In this document: in pieces, positions 46,844 to 59,400 of the stretch | Layout of the letters: each line of letters starts with the position of its first letter | How positions within the stretch are numbered: the stretch's first letter is position 1 | DNA from: Membranipora membranacea | Lineage: Eukaryota; Bryozoa; Gymnolaemata; Cheilostomatida; Membraniporidae | Assembly (NCBI GenBank): GCA_914767715.1 | Contig: OU612074.1 | Location: 3,921,501 to 3,985,500, forward strand | Direction: 5' to 3' | Length of the DNA: 64,000 bases | Made by a program: the position numbers and the translations under genes | The notes under the pieces: generated by a model | What the model was told of the DNA's origin: nothing | Database searches by the model: none | What the model saw: the letters and a program-made list of their open reading frames with translations, nothing else

Positions 46844-49800
46844 CTGATAATACAAAACACAATGAAAACCAATGTATATCTTCAGATCTTATTACGTTTA
46901 CTAATTATTCCAAAGAGGAGATTTTTTTCTCCATGTAAATAATCTTCTCCTTAAATTTAATTTTTTATAAAGTTTTTATCATTTATTGGTTGTTATCTGC
47001 TCTTTGGCCATGTCAGGATAACTCTGAACGAAGACTTCAGTGATGAGCAGAGGGCAAGATTCACCAATTGTTCTGAACAAAAGCATACTTAACAGTTTTC
47101 ATAAACGGATTTGTGATTTCCCATGGTATTGATCAGCAAATGTCTGTTATCTGCTGTTGTTGTTCACTGAAACAAGGTCACACAGAGAATCTACAGTCAC
47201 ATGATGTTAGCACTTATGTGTTACCTGTTTACAATTACCAGCTATACTGCTGGGGATATCATATCTCGACCTGAGAATCCTACTCTCAGAATCTTATTCT
47301 TTTAATTTAACGTCTCTACTCCACAGCTAGTTCTTGCAGCATCATCTGCAATATGAATATGATAGGGACTTAGAGAAGGCAACAACAGCGTCAGGTTTGT
47401 ATGAAGATTTCTCGGTCTTATTCCCTTGTACATCAAAGGGTATGTTTGAGTGATTGTCACGGATTTTTGTCTAAGTTTTAACAAAGAATATTCTTCTACA
47501 CCATTACCAGGCGTCGAGCTGAATTGCACTGATCGATAGGCAATATAAATTTGTGACGGGGAGGCAGGCGATATAAGGTTCCCACTGCCTGTGATTGGAT
47601 AGGTCATTCTTGATCTCTGAGCTACTCAGGATTTTGGGTTCAACTCACTCAGGCACTTTAGGGGATTAAGGAATGTGATCTAAAAACTCAAAGTTTGCCT
47701 CATATTAATATAAGATGAAGAATTTCCTTCAGTGTGGTCTAGTTGTATGATTATAAAGAAACATTTTGATGTTGTAATATATGAAACACAATAACCCAGA
47801 TTCAGTATACAGTGGTTATTCATTGATGATCTACTATAAGCGCCGAAAATCTGAATAATGCATCTGCAGACCCCTAAACTGAAAAACCCCATACAATCTT
47901 GCCATCTAAAGAAGTAAGATTCCTATTGCCTTTTTTAATACATTGGATACCAAGAAAGGGTCAATACAACATAGAACAGTGTTGGGCACTGATAGCCACA
48001 GTTATAGGCTGCCAGAACAATGCCAGTCACAAATTCACAGCCCAAAATTTTTCATGGCCGTACTCATTGTCAGTGTATTTGTAAGTCATGAAAGCATGAT
48101 CATACAACTTATGATGTAGGTGTGCTATCTGCCTAACAAACAATTTCTGGGGGTAGATAAAAGATTTTAACTGATGCATTGTCATTGTTTGTTGAAATTA
48201 CTAATTAAGATGAAATGTTTGAAAGTAGGATTAACTTCCTTACACACAAATATAACACATTTGTGTCAGGAAGCTAGATGATATCATTGCTGACATGAAT
48301 GGTAATAGAACAATAGTGATATAATAGATTCATCACCAAAGGCACCTGAGACAATAGATTCAAACTCAATAAACAAAACAAACAGTGCCTTTGATTTGAA
48401 AAGTACTGATAATACCAATCAAAATTACCATGTGTTTCGATAATTTACAGGGTAGGCCATCAGGGTTTGTGATTTGTAGGAATTTGTATGATTTTGGGTC
48501 TTAAGTTTTCGCATCTGTGTCATATCATCACAGATAAGTTACTAGATAGTATGAAGCGCGCAAAAACTGTTGCAAACTAGGACAGTTTCATATGACAATT
48601 TGCTCTTGCAAGAAACACTGTTTGCGATCAGGAAAGTTCCAGCAGAGATTTGAGACATGTGCTTATTATTGGAAGTGAAACCAATTGAGAGATTGTTTGC
48701 AATAAGCTGGCTACATCAAGGCACAATTTTGCCTTAGTAGTGTGGAAATTATTGGATTGTATTTTGCAATAACTCTACATTACTGCAAGAGATTTGTTTT
48801 ACATGAAAATGAGTCGAGGTAGGCCTATGTCCGGAGGTGTCTAAGGGCTGTAAAATACGGCTTTGAATATATCTAAAGAGCCAAGTTTGCAAGCAACAAG
48901 GGGCAAACCCGGAGTACCAACAGAATCCAGAAGACAGCAGACCTCAATGGGGTTGAACCCAATCCCCTCCCCCATACTGCCTGATTGACATGTAGAGCCA
49001 GAATGTAAACAAACAAGGACATGATAATATCTTTCATATGCGATCAAGTATCTACCTTTAAGCAGATTGAAATGCTTCTAATACCACAGTTCAAAAGAGC
49101 GCAATATGGTAAACCAATGTGGCAGTCCAAAGAAATGCAACCATCCTATGATATTTTCATAAAAATTGGGTTGGTTAATTGCAAATTACCAAGCATCCCA
49201 AAAAAGGCTATCCGTTCATGAATAAAACCTATGATCTGGTACTGTTGTCTGGCCACCCATTTCAACGGGTTTCCATCCCAACCAGATGAGTTTTTAACGT
49301 CAGTCGGCTTTGTTTCGATGCTTACTTGCTTGATATTGGGAGAGTAATTGCATCTTCTGGTGATGGTTCCAGAGTTGCTCAGGCTCATTTTTTGGTAATC
49401 AGTCCGTGTCATAAATTGTATAACCAGATTTTCACCATTTGCTGGAGCCTTAACTTGTCACAGTGGGATCTACAAGTATCAAAGAGTCACAAAAAAGGTT
49501 ACTCCACAATTTAGCGGTGGAAACAAAGAAGCTCTTTTTGTTGAGGTCAGTGCTGCAGTGAGGTATTAGGTACTGTTAGCTGTGCCTTCTAGTACTGCCA
49601 GGATGCGGATGAATGTTGATGTAAACTGCCATATCAGTCTCTACTTCACCATAGCAGCGTTTATTTATAAATTACTTCATCTCACTTCAGAGCAGATGGC
49701 TGTTACAAGCCCATCTGGATTGGTAAAGTAAATGTTCACTGCAACAAATGATACAGCTGCATATGTCACATCAGAATTGGGCTGTCACTGTGATGATGGG

Positions 49801-49985
49801 TGATTGAATAATCACCTCTGCTAGGACCCCTCCCACCAGGCCAACCACCTGGCTGGTGGGTATGTGCAATAGCTGGATGATTCAGCCACAACCACAGGAT
49901 CGCACATTTGTGCACAACTACTGGTTGGACCAGAGGCTATATGCTCTGCAACCAAATGCTTCATGATACATTTAATCTCACTCAC

Positions 49986-50021
49986 CACGTCCAGATTTAG
50001 ACTGTCACCAAATATCTTCTC
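49986..50021 (-). CDS. Possible 36-nt micro-exon of unknown gene
   Basis: On the - strand ATATTTCAG precedes and GTGAG follows 12 codons (EKIFGDSLNLDV), phase 0 on both sides. Good splice sites and a plausible peptide, but too short to assign. It may belong to the same unresolved - strand gene as 46743-46843. Confidence 0.22.
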
Positions 50022-51960
50022 CTGAAATATACACCAAACTGATGTTGAAGCTCTCTTTCATGCTGCCAAATAAGGTCATTTCAAATTGTGTAACAATACA
50101 TCCAATGGGCCTTTCACAGCTGCCTGTACTACAATTCCTGACGTTTTGTCCCTCTGCCATGTTCACCCTCGAAGAGCATAATTACAAATGACATAGAACA
50201 CAATTTACAGCATAGTAATGGAATGAAAGTGAAAGCGTTACATGTGCATATGGACGCGCTTTCACTTTACCTTTAAATCTCTACTTGACCTATATTTTGA
50301 ATTCTATGTCATTCAGCATGCACCTTATAGTTTGAGGAAGGGAGACTGTACTGTACTGTACAGGATTAGCTTAAATCTCACTATATATAAGTCTCAAAAG
50401 ACAGTAAGAAGAACGAAGAATTATCTCAGCCCCAGCTACCACTTAGCATACACAGGTATAGTGAATGTCTTACAACAATGCATTATTTATATATATTATT
50501 TGGCACTTGTTCTGTTGTGTGTGACTGTGTGTGTTGTCAAGAGAGATCTTATTTCCCCACTTCTGACTAGTCACCAATGATCCCCTCTCAGTTCATTGCT
50601 CTGACTACCAGCTTCTACTCTAACCTCTTTAGCTTGGACAGAAAGGTTTTCCGGGAGATCAATCTGTCCAATTCAAATAGCTATCACAAGTCATTAGTGC
50701 TTATTTTGGTTTCTTTGATATTGGTATGTATGTCACATCCTCATCATAGTTAGTAGTAGTCATATATAGAGTTGCAGTCAGTTCAAACATCGTAATCAAA
50801 CACCAAAGCTTATTTTTAAATGTCATGAAAATTTTCATATATATACATAGCCATCTAGGCTACATACTTAGCTGATCTGTTTGTTAGAAGTTCGACCTGG
50901 TATTTGGCTGTTGTATTCCCGACACTAGTAAATTTGGTCACTGATTAACTGAAGTTGGGTAATTTGTCTCTCTCTCTCTCTCTCACAAATTTTGTTATGT
51001 TTCACATGCGTTACTTCTATGAAAGGCGTCCTTTGAATTGTATTATGATGCGTTGTGCACCTTTTCCATCATGTTTTGGAATTCTTGAATGGTCCAGGAA
51101 GAACAGATGGTAGGCTTACCATAATATCAGATTGGTTTATATCCTATAGTGCTGTGACATTCATGTGCATTTTAGAGCTTGGTAATATTGTTATTGAGGC
51201 AGAGTCTAGTACAGTTTTGCATATAAATGCATAATTGTAATGCAAACTTTGAGTTTTAAGTCTTTTCTAACATATGGCGATCCCAAATTTATTAAAAAGA
51301 AAATTAAGTTTATTAAGTTTTAAATTACGTAATATTGTTTATATTTAGGCCTACTGTTACTACACAGTAATGATATTTAGGCCTTCTCCATATTATCACT
51401 TATATAATGTCACCTGTCATAAACATTATCATCACATTATGTGTGAAGATTATAGTTGCTTGTCATTAATTCATCCTAATGATCACTTGCTAATACACAG
51501 GGAAGTATGCATAACTAATGATTTATCAAGTCGACACAGAAATTCGGCAGTGTCAAAAGCTTTTATAGTTGATGATCCGGTTTCTGTTCCATCACACGAC
51601 ATCGTGTGAATAAAGTTGTTCCTCGTTGCAAAGCCGTCTAATCTGAAATATCTATAGGCTATACTGTCAGAGATACTGTTTGATGTCAGTTATCTAGCGA
51701 TAAGATTGATTACTTTTCCTCTGCTGCCAAATCAGTGCTGATAAATAGATTGATAGGGTAGGGATAGTAGCCAGGCTTATTTCAACATGAATACACGATG
51801 CTGATATGATGACTAATGACCTAATAGTGAAACTAATCGCTGACCTAATACTCCTAGATCATTGGCTCCCTATAGCCTCTCAGATGGTCATTAATTCACC
51901 CATTTATACTTACTTATTAGCCATACAGTGATTAAATATTCATCACTATAACGTCATTAT

Positions 51961-52224
51961 TTAGTCAGCATCAGACTCGAGGAATTTTATACAACGTAAA
52001 TAAAATCCTGAGAACGTTATATCCCGGTGTAGCCTGGTTGTAACAGGTTTACGTAGTGCTATCTCAGTGTGCGATAGTGATCTACACTCCGCTAGGTTTA
52101 CTGCCCTTGGTGAGCTACTGTGAGAAATACTGTATTCGCAGCTCTGTGCCAACATTGTGAGCCGATGCCATAGACCAAAGTCGGTGGCTGTTGTGCAGCT
52201 GCAAGCCTGTTCTGTCAGAAGCAT
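51961..52224 (-). CDS. Hypothetical 87-residue ORF
   Basis: ATG to TAA on the - strand (starts MLLTEQACSCTTATDF). Composition is balanced and not repeat-derived, but no family or splice context is seen. It could be a first exon or chance. Confidence 0.22.
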   Translation of the reverse strand: MLLTEQACSCTTATDFGLWHRLTMLAQSCEYSISHSSSPRAVNLAECRSLSHTEIALRKPVTTRLHRDITFSGFYLRCIKFLESDAD

Positions 52225-55200
52225 GTCATAGTGAATTGTCTCTGATGTACGTGGTGTGTGTAAATATTTCGTGAGTGGTGTTATCAGGTTGGACCATTAT
52301 TATTCAAAATAAAATTTAACCAGACACGAATACAAACTACAAATACATACATACAGACTAAATATTTAATTATTTATTTTCCTGTAACTTATGAGTAGAA
52401 TTTTTTGTTGCTGTATCAATAGTTATTACATCAGTTTTTTTTCCAATTTAGGTAATATGTTTTCGAGAGCTTCCGCTTTATCAAAGGTCTTATATGATTA
52501 CAGTTGGTTGTTTTGCTTTCTAGTGGACGTCAACAACAATCCTAAGAGTCCTGGTGTAATTTTGAATGGTCAGTGGTCAGTGTTATTCCTCTCCATGTGA
52601 ATAGCTAAATTAGGCATTTTATCCAGTCCTCCTACACACTTCAATGAAATTCAGTTCACTGATTTATCTATCGTGTTAAGCTTGCTGACAGTTCTCTTAT
52701 GCTCTTCAATTTTAATTTGCTTCATGCATGAAACCCTGTCGGAAGCTGCAGCTTTCTCTCTTTGATTTAGCGTTAAGCGTTCTTATGTTTAATTCCTCCA
52801 GCTGTATGCTATAATAAGGACATGACAGTGCGTTACTAAATATAATTTTTATAATTTGTGATTCAGAAAATTGAATGTTATTTGCTGGCTAATGACTGTG
52901 TTTGACAATCATAATGACCTCAAAATCTGGTGGGATTTCTTGTATTTGTAGATCACATCAGCCTTACATGTCATGACCAAAGACATGCTGTTGCCCTTGA
53001 CAATACTAACCAGGTTAAGCTGTAGTCACCAAGGTTGGGACTATAGCGGCGGCTTACGATAAGTTCTGAGAAGAAAAGTTAAAACTTTATACAACTTTGT
53101 TGTCATTATATCATTTATCTGATGATCTTTTAGAGCTGCCTTGTCTGACTGCATCACAAACATGTACTCAAGTATGAAGCCATCTGTCCCGAGGTTAACA
53201 TATCATGTCCTGTCAATATGAGAGTAAGCAGGCTGACATGGGTGGGTAGGGTGCCCATCAGCCTGCTCAGGCTAAGGCCACAGCCTGTCACACCTAGTGA
53301 TGATGTCACAGTGATCCGATGGGCGGCTGCTCAGTGCTCCAGGCCCTGAGTGGTGTTGTCTCTTGTGTTTGTTGGTTATAAGGGGATTAGTATTGGATTG
53401 TAGATATATTTACTTAGTATCTTATAGTGTATAGGGAGGAGGAAGAAATAATATAATGTCTGTGGATTTTAAGTATTGTACAAAGAGATGTCTTAAAATC
53501 AATATTGAAAACTGCAGCTGCTGACCTATATTTATACCATATAGCTGTGTAGTCTAACTCACTTGCACTAGCCTTGTCCCACGGCCCCCTTTTTAGAGAG
53601 TACTCCCTAAAACAGAGAAAGCAGCCCTGTGACGAGGTTAGACTTGCAATGCTAGGTTAATGTGTAGAGTTTGCTGAACTGTCATTGTAGATCGAGACCA
53701 GTCGCTTAATCTTGCAATGGCGTAACATCGTCATAAACTTTGGGAGTGACAATGGTTGCAGATATTTTATTTAATTTAAAAAAGCTCTAACTTTTGATTA
53801 ATTTTGCCGTTCCTGGTCTGAGGAGTTTGTATAATTCTAGTTGGATTGTTCTCATGTATGAGTCAATTTTTCAACAGCTGTTGATTGATTTGCTTTGTTG
53901 AGTTTTATTTGATTGTTTTGTCACAATTAGCAGGAAGTTCAAGTCTAATGTTGACAGCGGAGATTGTATTTCTCTGCTCACCCATATCCTTTTGTTTGTT
54001 TTTTGAAAGTTGTTTATGTACTCTCTATTCATATTTCGTTTACGATCTGTTGATTTTGTTGTAATGTTTTCATGTGTTTGGTATCACAAAGTATTAACCT
54101 TGTGATGTTAGGCCTGCTTTGTAAATGAGAATCCGGACACACTGAAGTTACTCTAGACTGCTGACTCTGGGGTATGATACACATCGCCGGACGATGGGCA
54201 AGTGTCTGGGGGGCTCAGACTACTTGTTAGCTGTTGCTGGTGATATGTATTTGTGTGATTTCTCTGCAAACTTAGCCATGAGTCAAGACACAGTAGCTGG
54301 TATATACCTTAGACTGCGCTGACTCTATTCTCATTATTAGAGGCTACCTATTAGCTGTTGCTTGTAATGTACATGTGTGATCTCTATCAGATAGACCTAA
54401 CCACAGCTAACAGCGATGAGGAAATTAGTATTACATAGGTTATAGATGCTGACACCTTTTATAGTGCGACCTCTGCGGCCATCGACCCCTAGGATTACTC
54501 CGCATGCTCTGTCTTTAGAGATCTTATCTGGATTATATTAGAGGCACTGCCTGGATATGACTGCCGTGGACGTGCCAGGTTTGCCTGTTAATGTGATAAT
54601 GCTCTCGTGAGATATGAAGTAGCCTAGTGGTTAACTAACAGATCATGTACCTAAATAAACTAGAGACCCGGTATTTTACCAAAGCCAGCATATAATCGAC
54701 TATATAAATACCATCTTTGGTTAGGGTTGTTAGCACGGCGCAGATGGTATGGGTTGAATGGATTACTTTTTTGTCATACTATGCAATTACGCCTTCTGTG
54801 GCACAACCTAGTAGATATGTGACATGTATATTGAGGGTTAGCACAGGTAGCAGGTTGTTTTGAGCACTCAATAATCCTGGCTGTGATTATAGACTTGAGG
54901 GTTAAAATCTAACTGGAAGTCTTAGCTTATCTCAAGAGATATCAAAATAAGTCTGATGATTTCTCTTCTTAGCAGGATGGAATTGTCTTCTCAGTCGGTG
55001 CGATGAGACTCTCACGGAAAGGGAGTAGGTCTATTTGTGCTGTAACAGGTGCAATTACACCTTTTTTAAATGGGGATTCTGTCCTTGATAACTAGCAGGG
55101 AGTTGTAACGTCTAATAGCAATTTATAATCTTTGCTAATAGTTATGGTAACCACACAATCTTATCAGAGCAGCTATCTAACATCAAAGAACTGATTCCTC

Positions 55201-55599
55201 TCAACTCGCCTCATATACCAGCATTCCTCAGGCACTGTTTGCGACACGATTGATTAAGTTTTATGATCTCAGCTCTTTCAGCTTATAAGAGCACTCACTC
55301 TGCTCTTTTTTCATAGATAAGTGGCTTTTTTTGTTGTAATCCGTTATATAAATAATGGTGTGCAGTAAGCATGCTATTTAGTATGTTTGACAGAGTCCAT
55401 TATCCCTTAGTGATGTCGATGTTGATAGTTGATGTCAATGTCTGAGATTGTTGATGTCTCTCTGTGTGTGACTGGGTCAATGAATTCATCAATATCTCAT
55501 CTCAGCTGTGTAGTTTAAGTCAGCAGTGTCAGCAGATAAAGTTAGCGTATACACCGAGCAGTGCACAGTGCTGGTCTTAAAATAGTAGGTCACTTTATA

Positions 55600-55690
55600 A
55601 CTAGACCAAGTTTGGTCCATTTGCCTGCATGCTTCCGATCCAGTGGAAGGGAGCAACTTAAAAGCAGGCAATTTTATTAAACTTGATCTA
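55600..55690. mobile_element. Hairpin MITE family A, copy 3 (short)
   Basis: ACCAAGTTTGGTCCATTTGC begins the left arm and GCAGGCAATTTTATTAAACT the right. The core is shortened to about 40 bases (CCGATCCAGTGGAAGGGAGC). Confidence 0.7.
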
Positions 55691-56403
55691 CTGTATATCT
55701 AACGGTAAGATGGGACCAGAGACTATGGATATTATCTATTGTCTCTAATAGGACTGTGAATGTGAACTGGTTAGCTAACTCTCCCTACGCTGTTATGCTC
55801 AATTTTAGACTTAGTCAGTATTACAATTATCGTTCTCTATTCTTGTCTCTAACTCTGGGACCATGCACTGGTGCAGCTTTTTTTTTGATTGTCTGTCTGT
55901 GCCGAGATATCTTCCACCTGCAGTGTTTGTGATTTGGTTGATGTGGTACGCATATTATTTATGAGCATATGCAGGTATTTCCGATTGTAGTATTTTGATT
56001 TAAAAATGAATCTTTGTAGTGCCTATTTTAATATCACCTGACAAATTGCCAAATAGCACGACAACCAATGATGCAGAAAATATAAAACTTGAGAACTGTG
56101 GAGCGTATAGCCCTGTGATCCCATGTGATGTACAGTATTTATACTAAAGCAGATCGTTCTCAGACTTGTTTGTAACTCCTCATTTTTATTCTTTCAGCGA
56201 CAATAGTGAATTATAGCAGCTTAGAAGGGGCAATTAATCTCTGCTGTTTTTGAAAAGGACGTCGCTGCTTTTCTGGAGGATTATTTACTGCTTTCCTGTC
56301 TCAAATTGATTCCCTGTCTCTGACTCTTCTGATTGACTGCAGGCTTCACTGTCTAGACTCCCAGCTGCTGAAGGCGCTAAGTTATGTATGGTGAGCTGCA
56401 GTG

Positions 56404-59400
56404 ATGGCTGTATCTACTAATAATAAAATATGGAGAACTTTTACTCTGGGATGTGCATCGGCTCCCGCACATCACACAGCATCTCAAAAGTAAGTCATCT
56501 CCACAAACATATAAATAAGTAAGTATATGTTTATGGTCATCTCTCAGCCTACGATTGAGTTGTCAGACTATGGAGGGATATATGAACTATCTAGCCTTGT
56601 TCACCCGTTGCCGCGCGAACAAGGCTATGAACTACCAAGCTGTCGACCACTCTCTTTTGGGCAATGCTTTAGGTGCAGCGTCCTGATGTGTAAACAATGC
56701 CCAAAGGGGTGGTAAACGGCTTGGTAGTTCACAAACTTTCTGGATAGCTTGTCTGATTTTTCTCTGCGTCTGATATTAGGTGGGTCATAAGTATAGCACC
56801 TGACAGCTTAAAAACTTACTTTGCTGGAATGATTATTGGATTTCAAGGCTAAGTTGTCGCTAAGACGTTGGTCAATTTTGAAAAGGAAATTAATGATAGA
56901 TTAAAGTTTAGAGATACAGCGCTGCTGAATTGTCACACACGCCTACATACATAAATCATTCATTCTAATTCTAAATTGAATATCCCAAAACTCTCTCAGC
57001 GAATAAATCAAGGAAGTACTTGGCGTTGGTATAACTAACACAGTGTGCACTTCCAGTGATTAGATGGATGGGTGGGTGGAACTGGTAAAAGGACAATTTT
57101 GCACAGTTGCATACTAAGGTGGTCACTCGATAACTTTAACTCTAAGATAGCCTCCCCTTAGTAGTTTTATGTTATAATACAAATATTAAAGAGCTCCCCC
57201 GACCCTCTTCCCCTCCTCACTAAAGAGAGCCACCTAGGCGCAATTGCCAACATCATTCAGGATCCGGATAGTCCGCCCAGTCCTCCAACCCCTAGATAAC
57301 CTCTAGTATTTTATAGTCGTGTGTATGAGTTAGGAGTTAGGTCACTGCCAAAAAACACAAACTAACAGACATCTCACTGCCCTGAATAGTAATCAAAATT
57401 CCTCCCTCTGCTTTAAACAGAAAACTTCAGAGGTGCACCTTATGTCCAGATGCTACAATAATTGGAAGCTCTTTCTTTCAAATTTAGGCAAGAATTTTTG
57501 TGGGTCAAGCCCACACAATCATGCTAAAACAATTTAACTGAGCAATAATTGGCTCATTGCGAGATGACATAACGATACATCACCACACAAGTTGTACTGG
57601 CAGTACTTCACAGTTGTAAATCAAAACCTGTCACTCTACTGTCAGATAACAAACCTAAAAATTCTAACTGAATCAAAAACACTTGCAAAAAAATCTGCCA
57701 CTGCTATAAACAACAATCGTGTTTTGACTTTCACTGGGGTGGTAGGTCGTTTGGCCCTCTTGCTTAATATTTTCCGTAAATCTTGTGAGATTTGAGGCTA
57801 AATTCCTGAAATATTCTGAAGGCTTTATTCATCAGTTGGTTGAATAGTGCTCAAGGAATTCATCTCTCATCATCATTAGAGCGATGTGACCACAGACATT
57901 ACTATAAAGTGATTCAGGTCTTCTCCCGGCCTATATCCACCCAGGAAGGTCACCTAGACAAAAAACCGTCTGTATACAAGACAAATGTTGTGGTGAAACA
58001 ACCTTCTACCGAGCATCAGTGCCTCATTTACCAAGAGCGGCCACCAACATCAAGTCCATCTGTATCAGAGGATATACACTGTATATAAGTCAAAAGTAGT
58101 CGAACAATACAATTTTGGTGAGGATCATCAGTGCCCTATTTTATTTGTGGGTCAAAAACCTGTTTGATACCTCATTCTGGCTTTTCTGGAGATGTTGTTT
58201 CCAAGTTTACGAAGTGAATGCAACTGCTATGGAACCTACTTGGGAATTCACTGAGAGTATGCACTGTTCGACCCGATAAACTTCTATTTTGAACCATTAT
58301 TAGTCATATAGGTCATCTTAAACTTACATAGCCATTGATTGTTTAATTGTTCATGAAGGCCAATGGACTTAATCTTAACATTTTTGCACTGAACTTGGAA
58401 TATGTCCTATACTACGCTTGCCCGCTCAACAACAATCAACAACAATCGTTAGGAAATGAATTGAAGGGCTTTAACTGATAAGTTATATAAGCTAAAGTTT
58501 GTCCTGACACTTTTATAAGACTATATGAACTCATTTATTCAACCTGGCCTACATTCAGATTTTCAAGTAATGCTTTAAAAATAAAATATGAGTAATGTTA
58601 GCTATATTAAAGAGTATGATAACTACTCTCTAAGCACTTGGCTTTGTCGAGTAGCGAAAAAGCTAACTTTTGGTCATGCAAATACTTATCTATCCTAACC
58701 GCTCCTAGGTTATAAATAATTGAGTTGAATATAGTTACGCCAAGCCTAGCAGCCGTTGTATGTTGTATCGGACTTCGCTGCACTTTGAAATTCAGGAGAA
58801 CCAGGCCATAGAGACTTTGGTTCACTCTACAGCCAGATAGGCCTATCCATCTCATACCAATATAAGCATGTACCTATGAACTTGATTTATTGCCCCATTT
58901 GAGTGAGCTATATCCTTATGAAAAATACATTACTGGTGATGATAACAGCAATAATGGTCAAATTTGGGGAATTATTACCTTTAATTATACATCTTATGCA
59001 AACACCAGTAAAATTAATTTACCAAATCACAATATAATCTGTGTTCTGTAAATAGAGGCCCAGATTCCAGAGGCAGATGTTTGCAGAGCTTATCATAATT
59101 TTGCAAATTTCAATTTACAACCCAATGCCCATAGGGAGCATCAGTGACTTCATAACCCGAACCCCCTCAAAATGAACAGCATTTGTCAGAAATTTAGAGA
59201 AAAAAGAAAATAGTGAAGTTACAGCTAATATAGAATTGGTCCCCTTATCAACTGGATAGCCCTGTCCTCTCCCAGAATGCTTCTAGTGACATCTAGATCA
59301 GCATATAAAATTGATATAAATGCATAGGTCTATACATATTCTAGGCCATGAATTCAAGCAATAAACATGTATGTAAATTGTAACCACAGAATAAGGATAG

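Larger units (their letters stand above)
46850..55599. other. Long stretch without a confident gene
   Basis: AT-rich sequence with scattered short ORFs. It contains short hairpins (for example 49830-49860 CCCACCAGG/CTGGTGGG; 50227-50270 GTGAAAGCG/CGCTTTCAC; 53229-53270), a CT run at 50968 and an imperfect ~45-bp direct repeat around 54223-54390 (TTAGCTGTTGCTGGTGATAT versus TTAGCTGTTGCTTGTAATGT). Regulatory sequence or UTRs of the neighbouring genes may be here but cannot be shown. Confidence 0.5.

Noticed and set aside
48930-49020. Second tRNA-like element on the - strand (GGTTCAACCCC B box)
   Set aside because: No acceptable A box at tRNA spacing.
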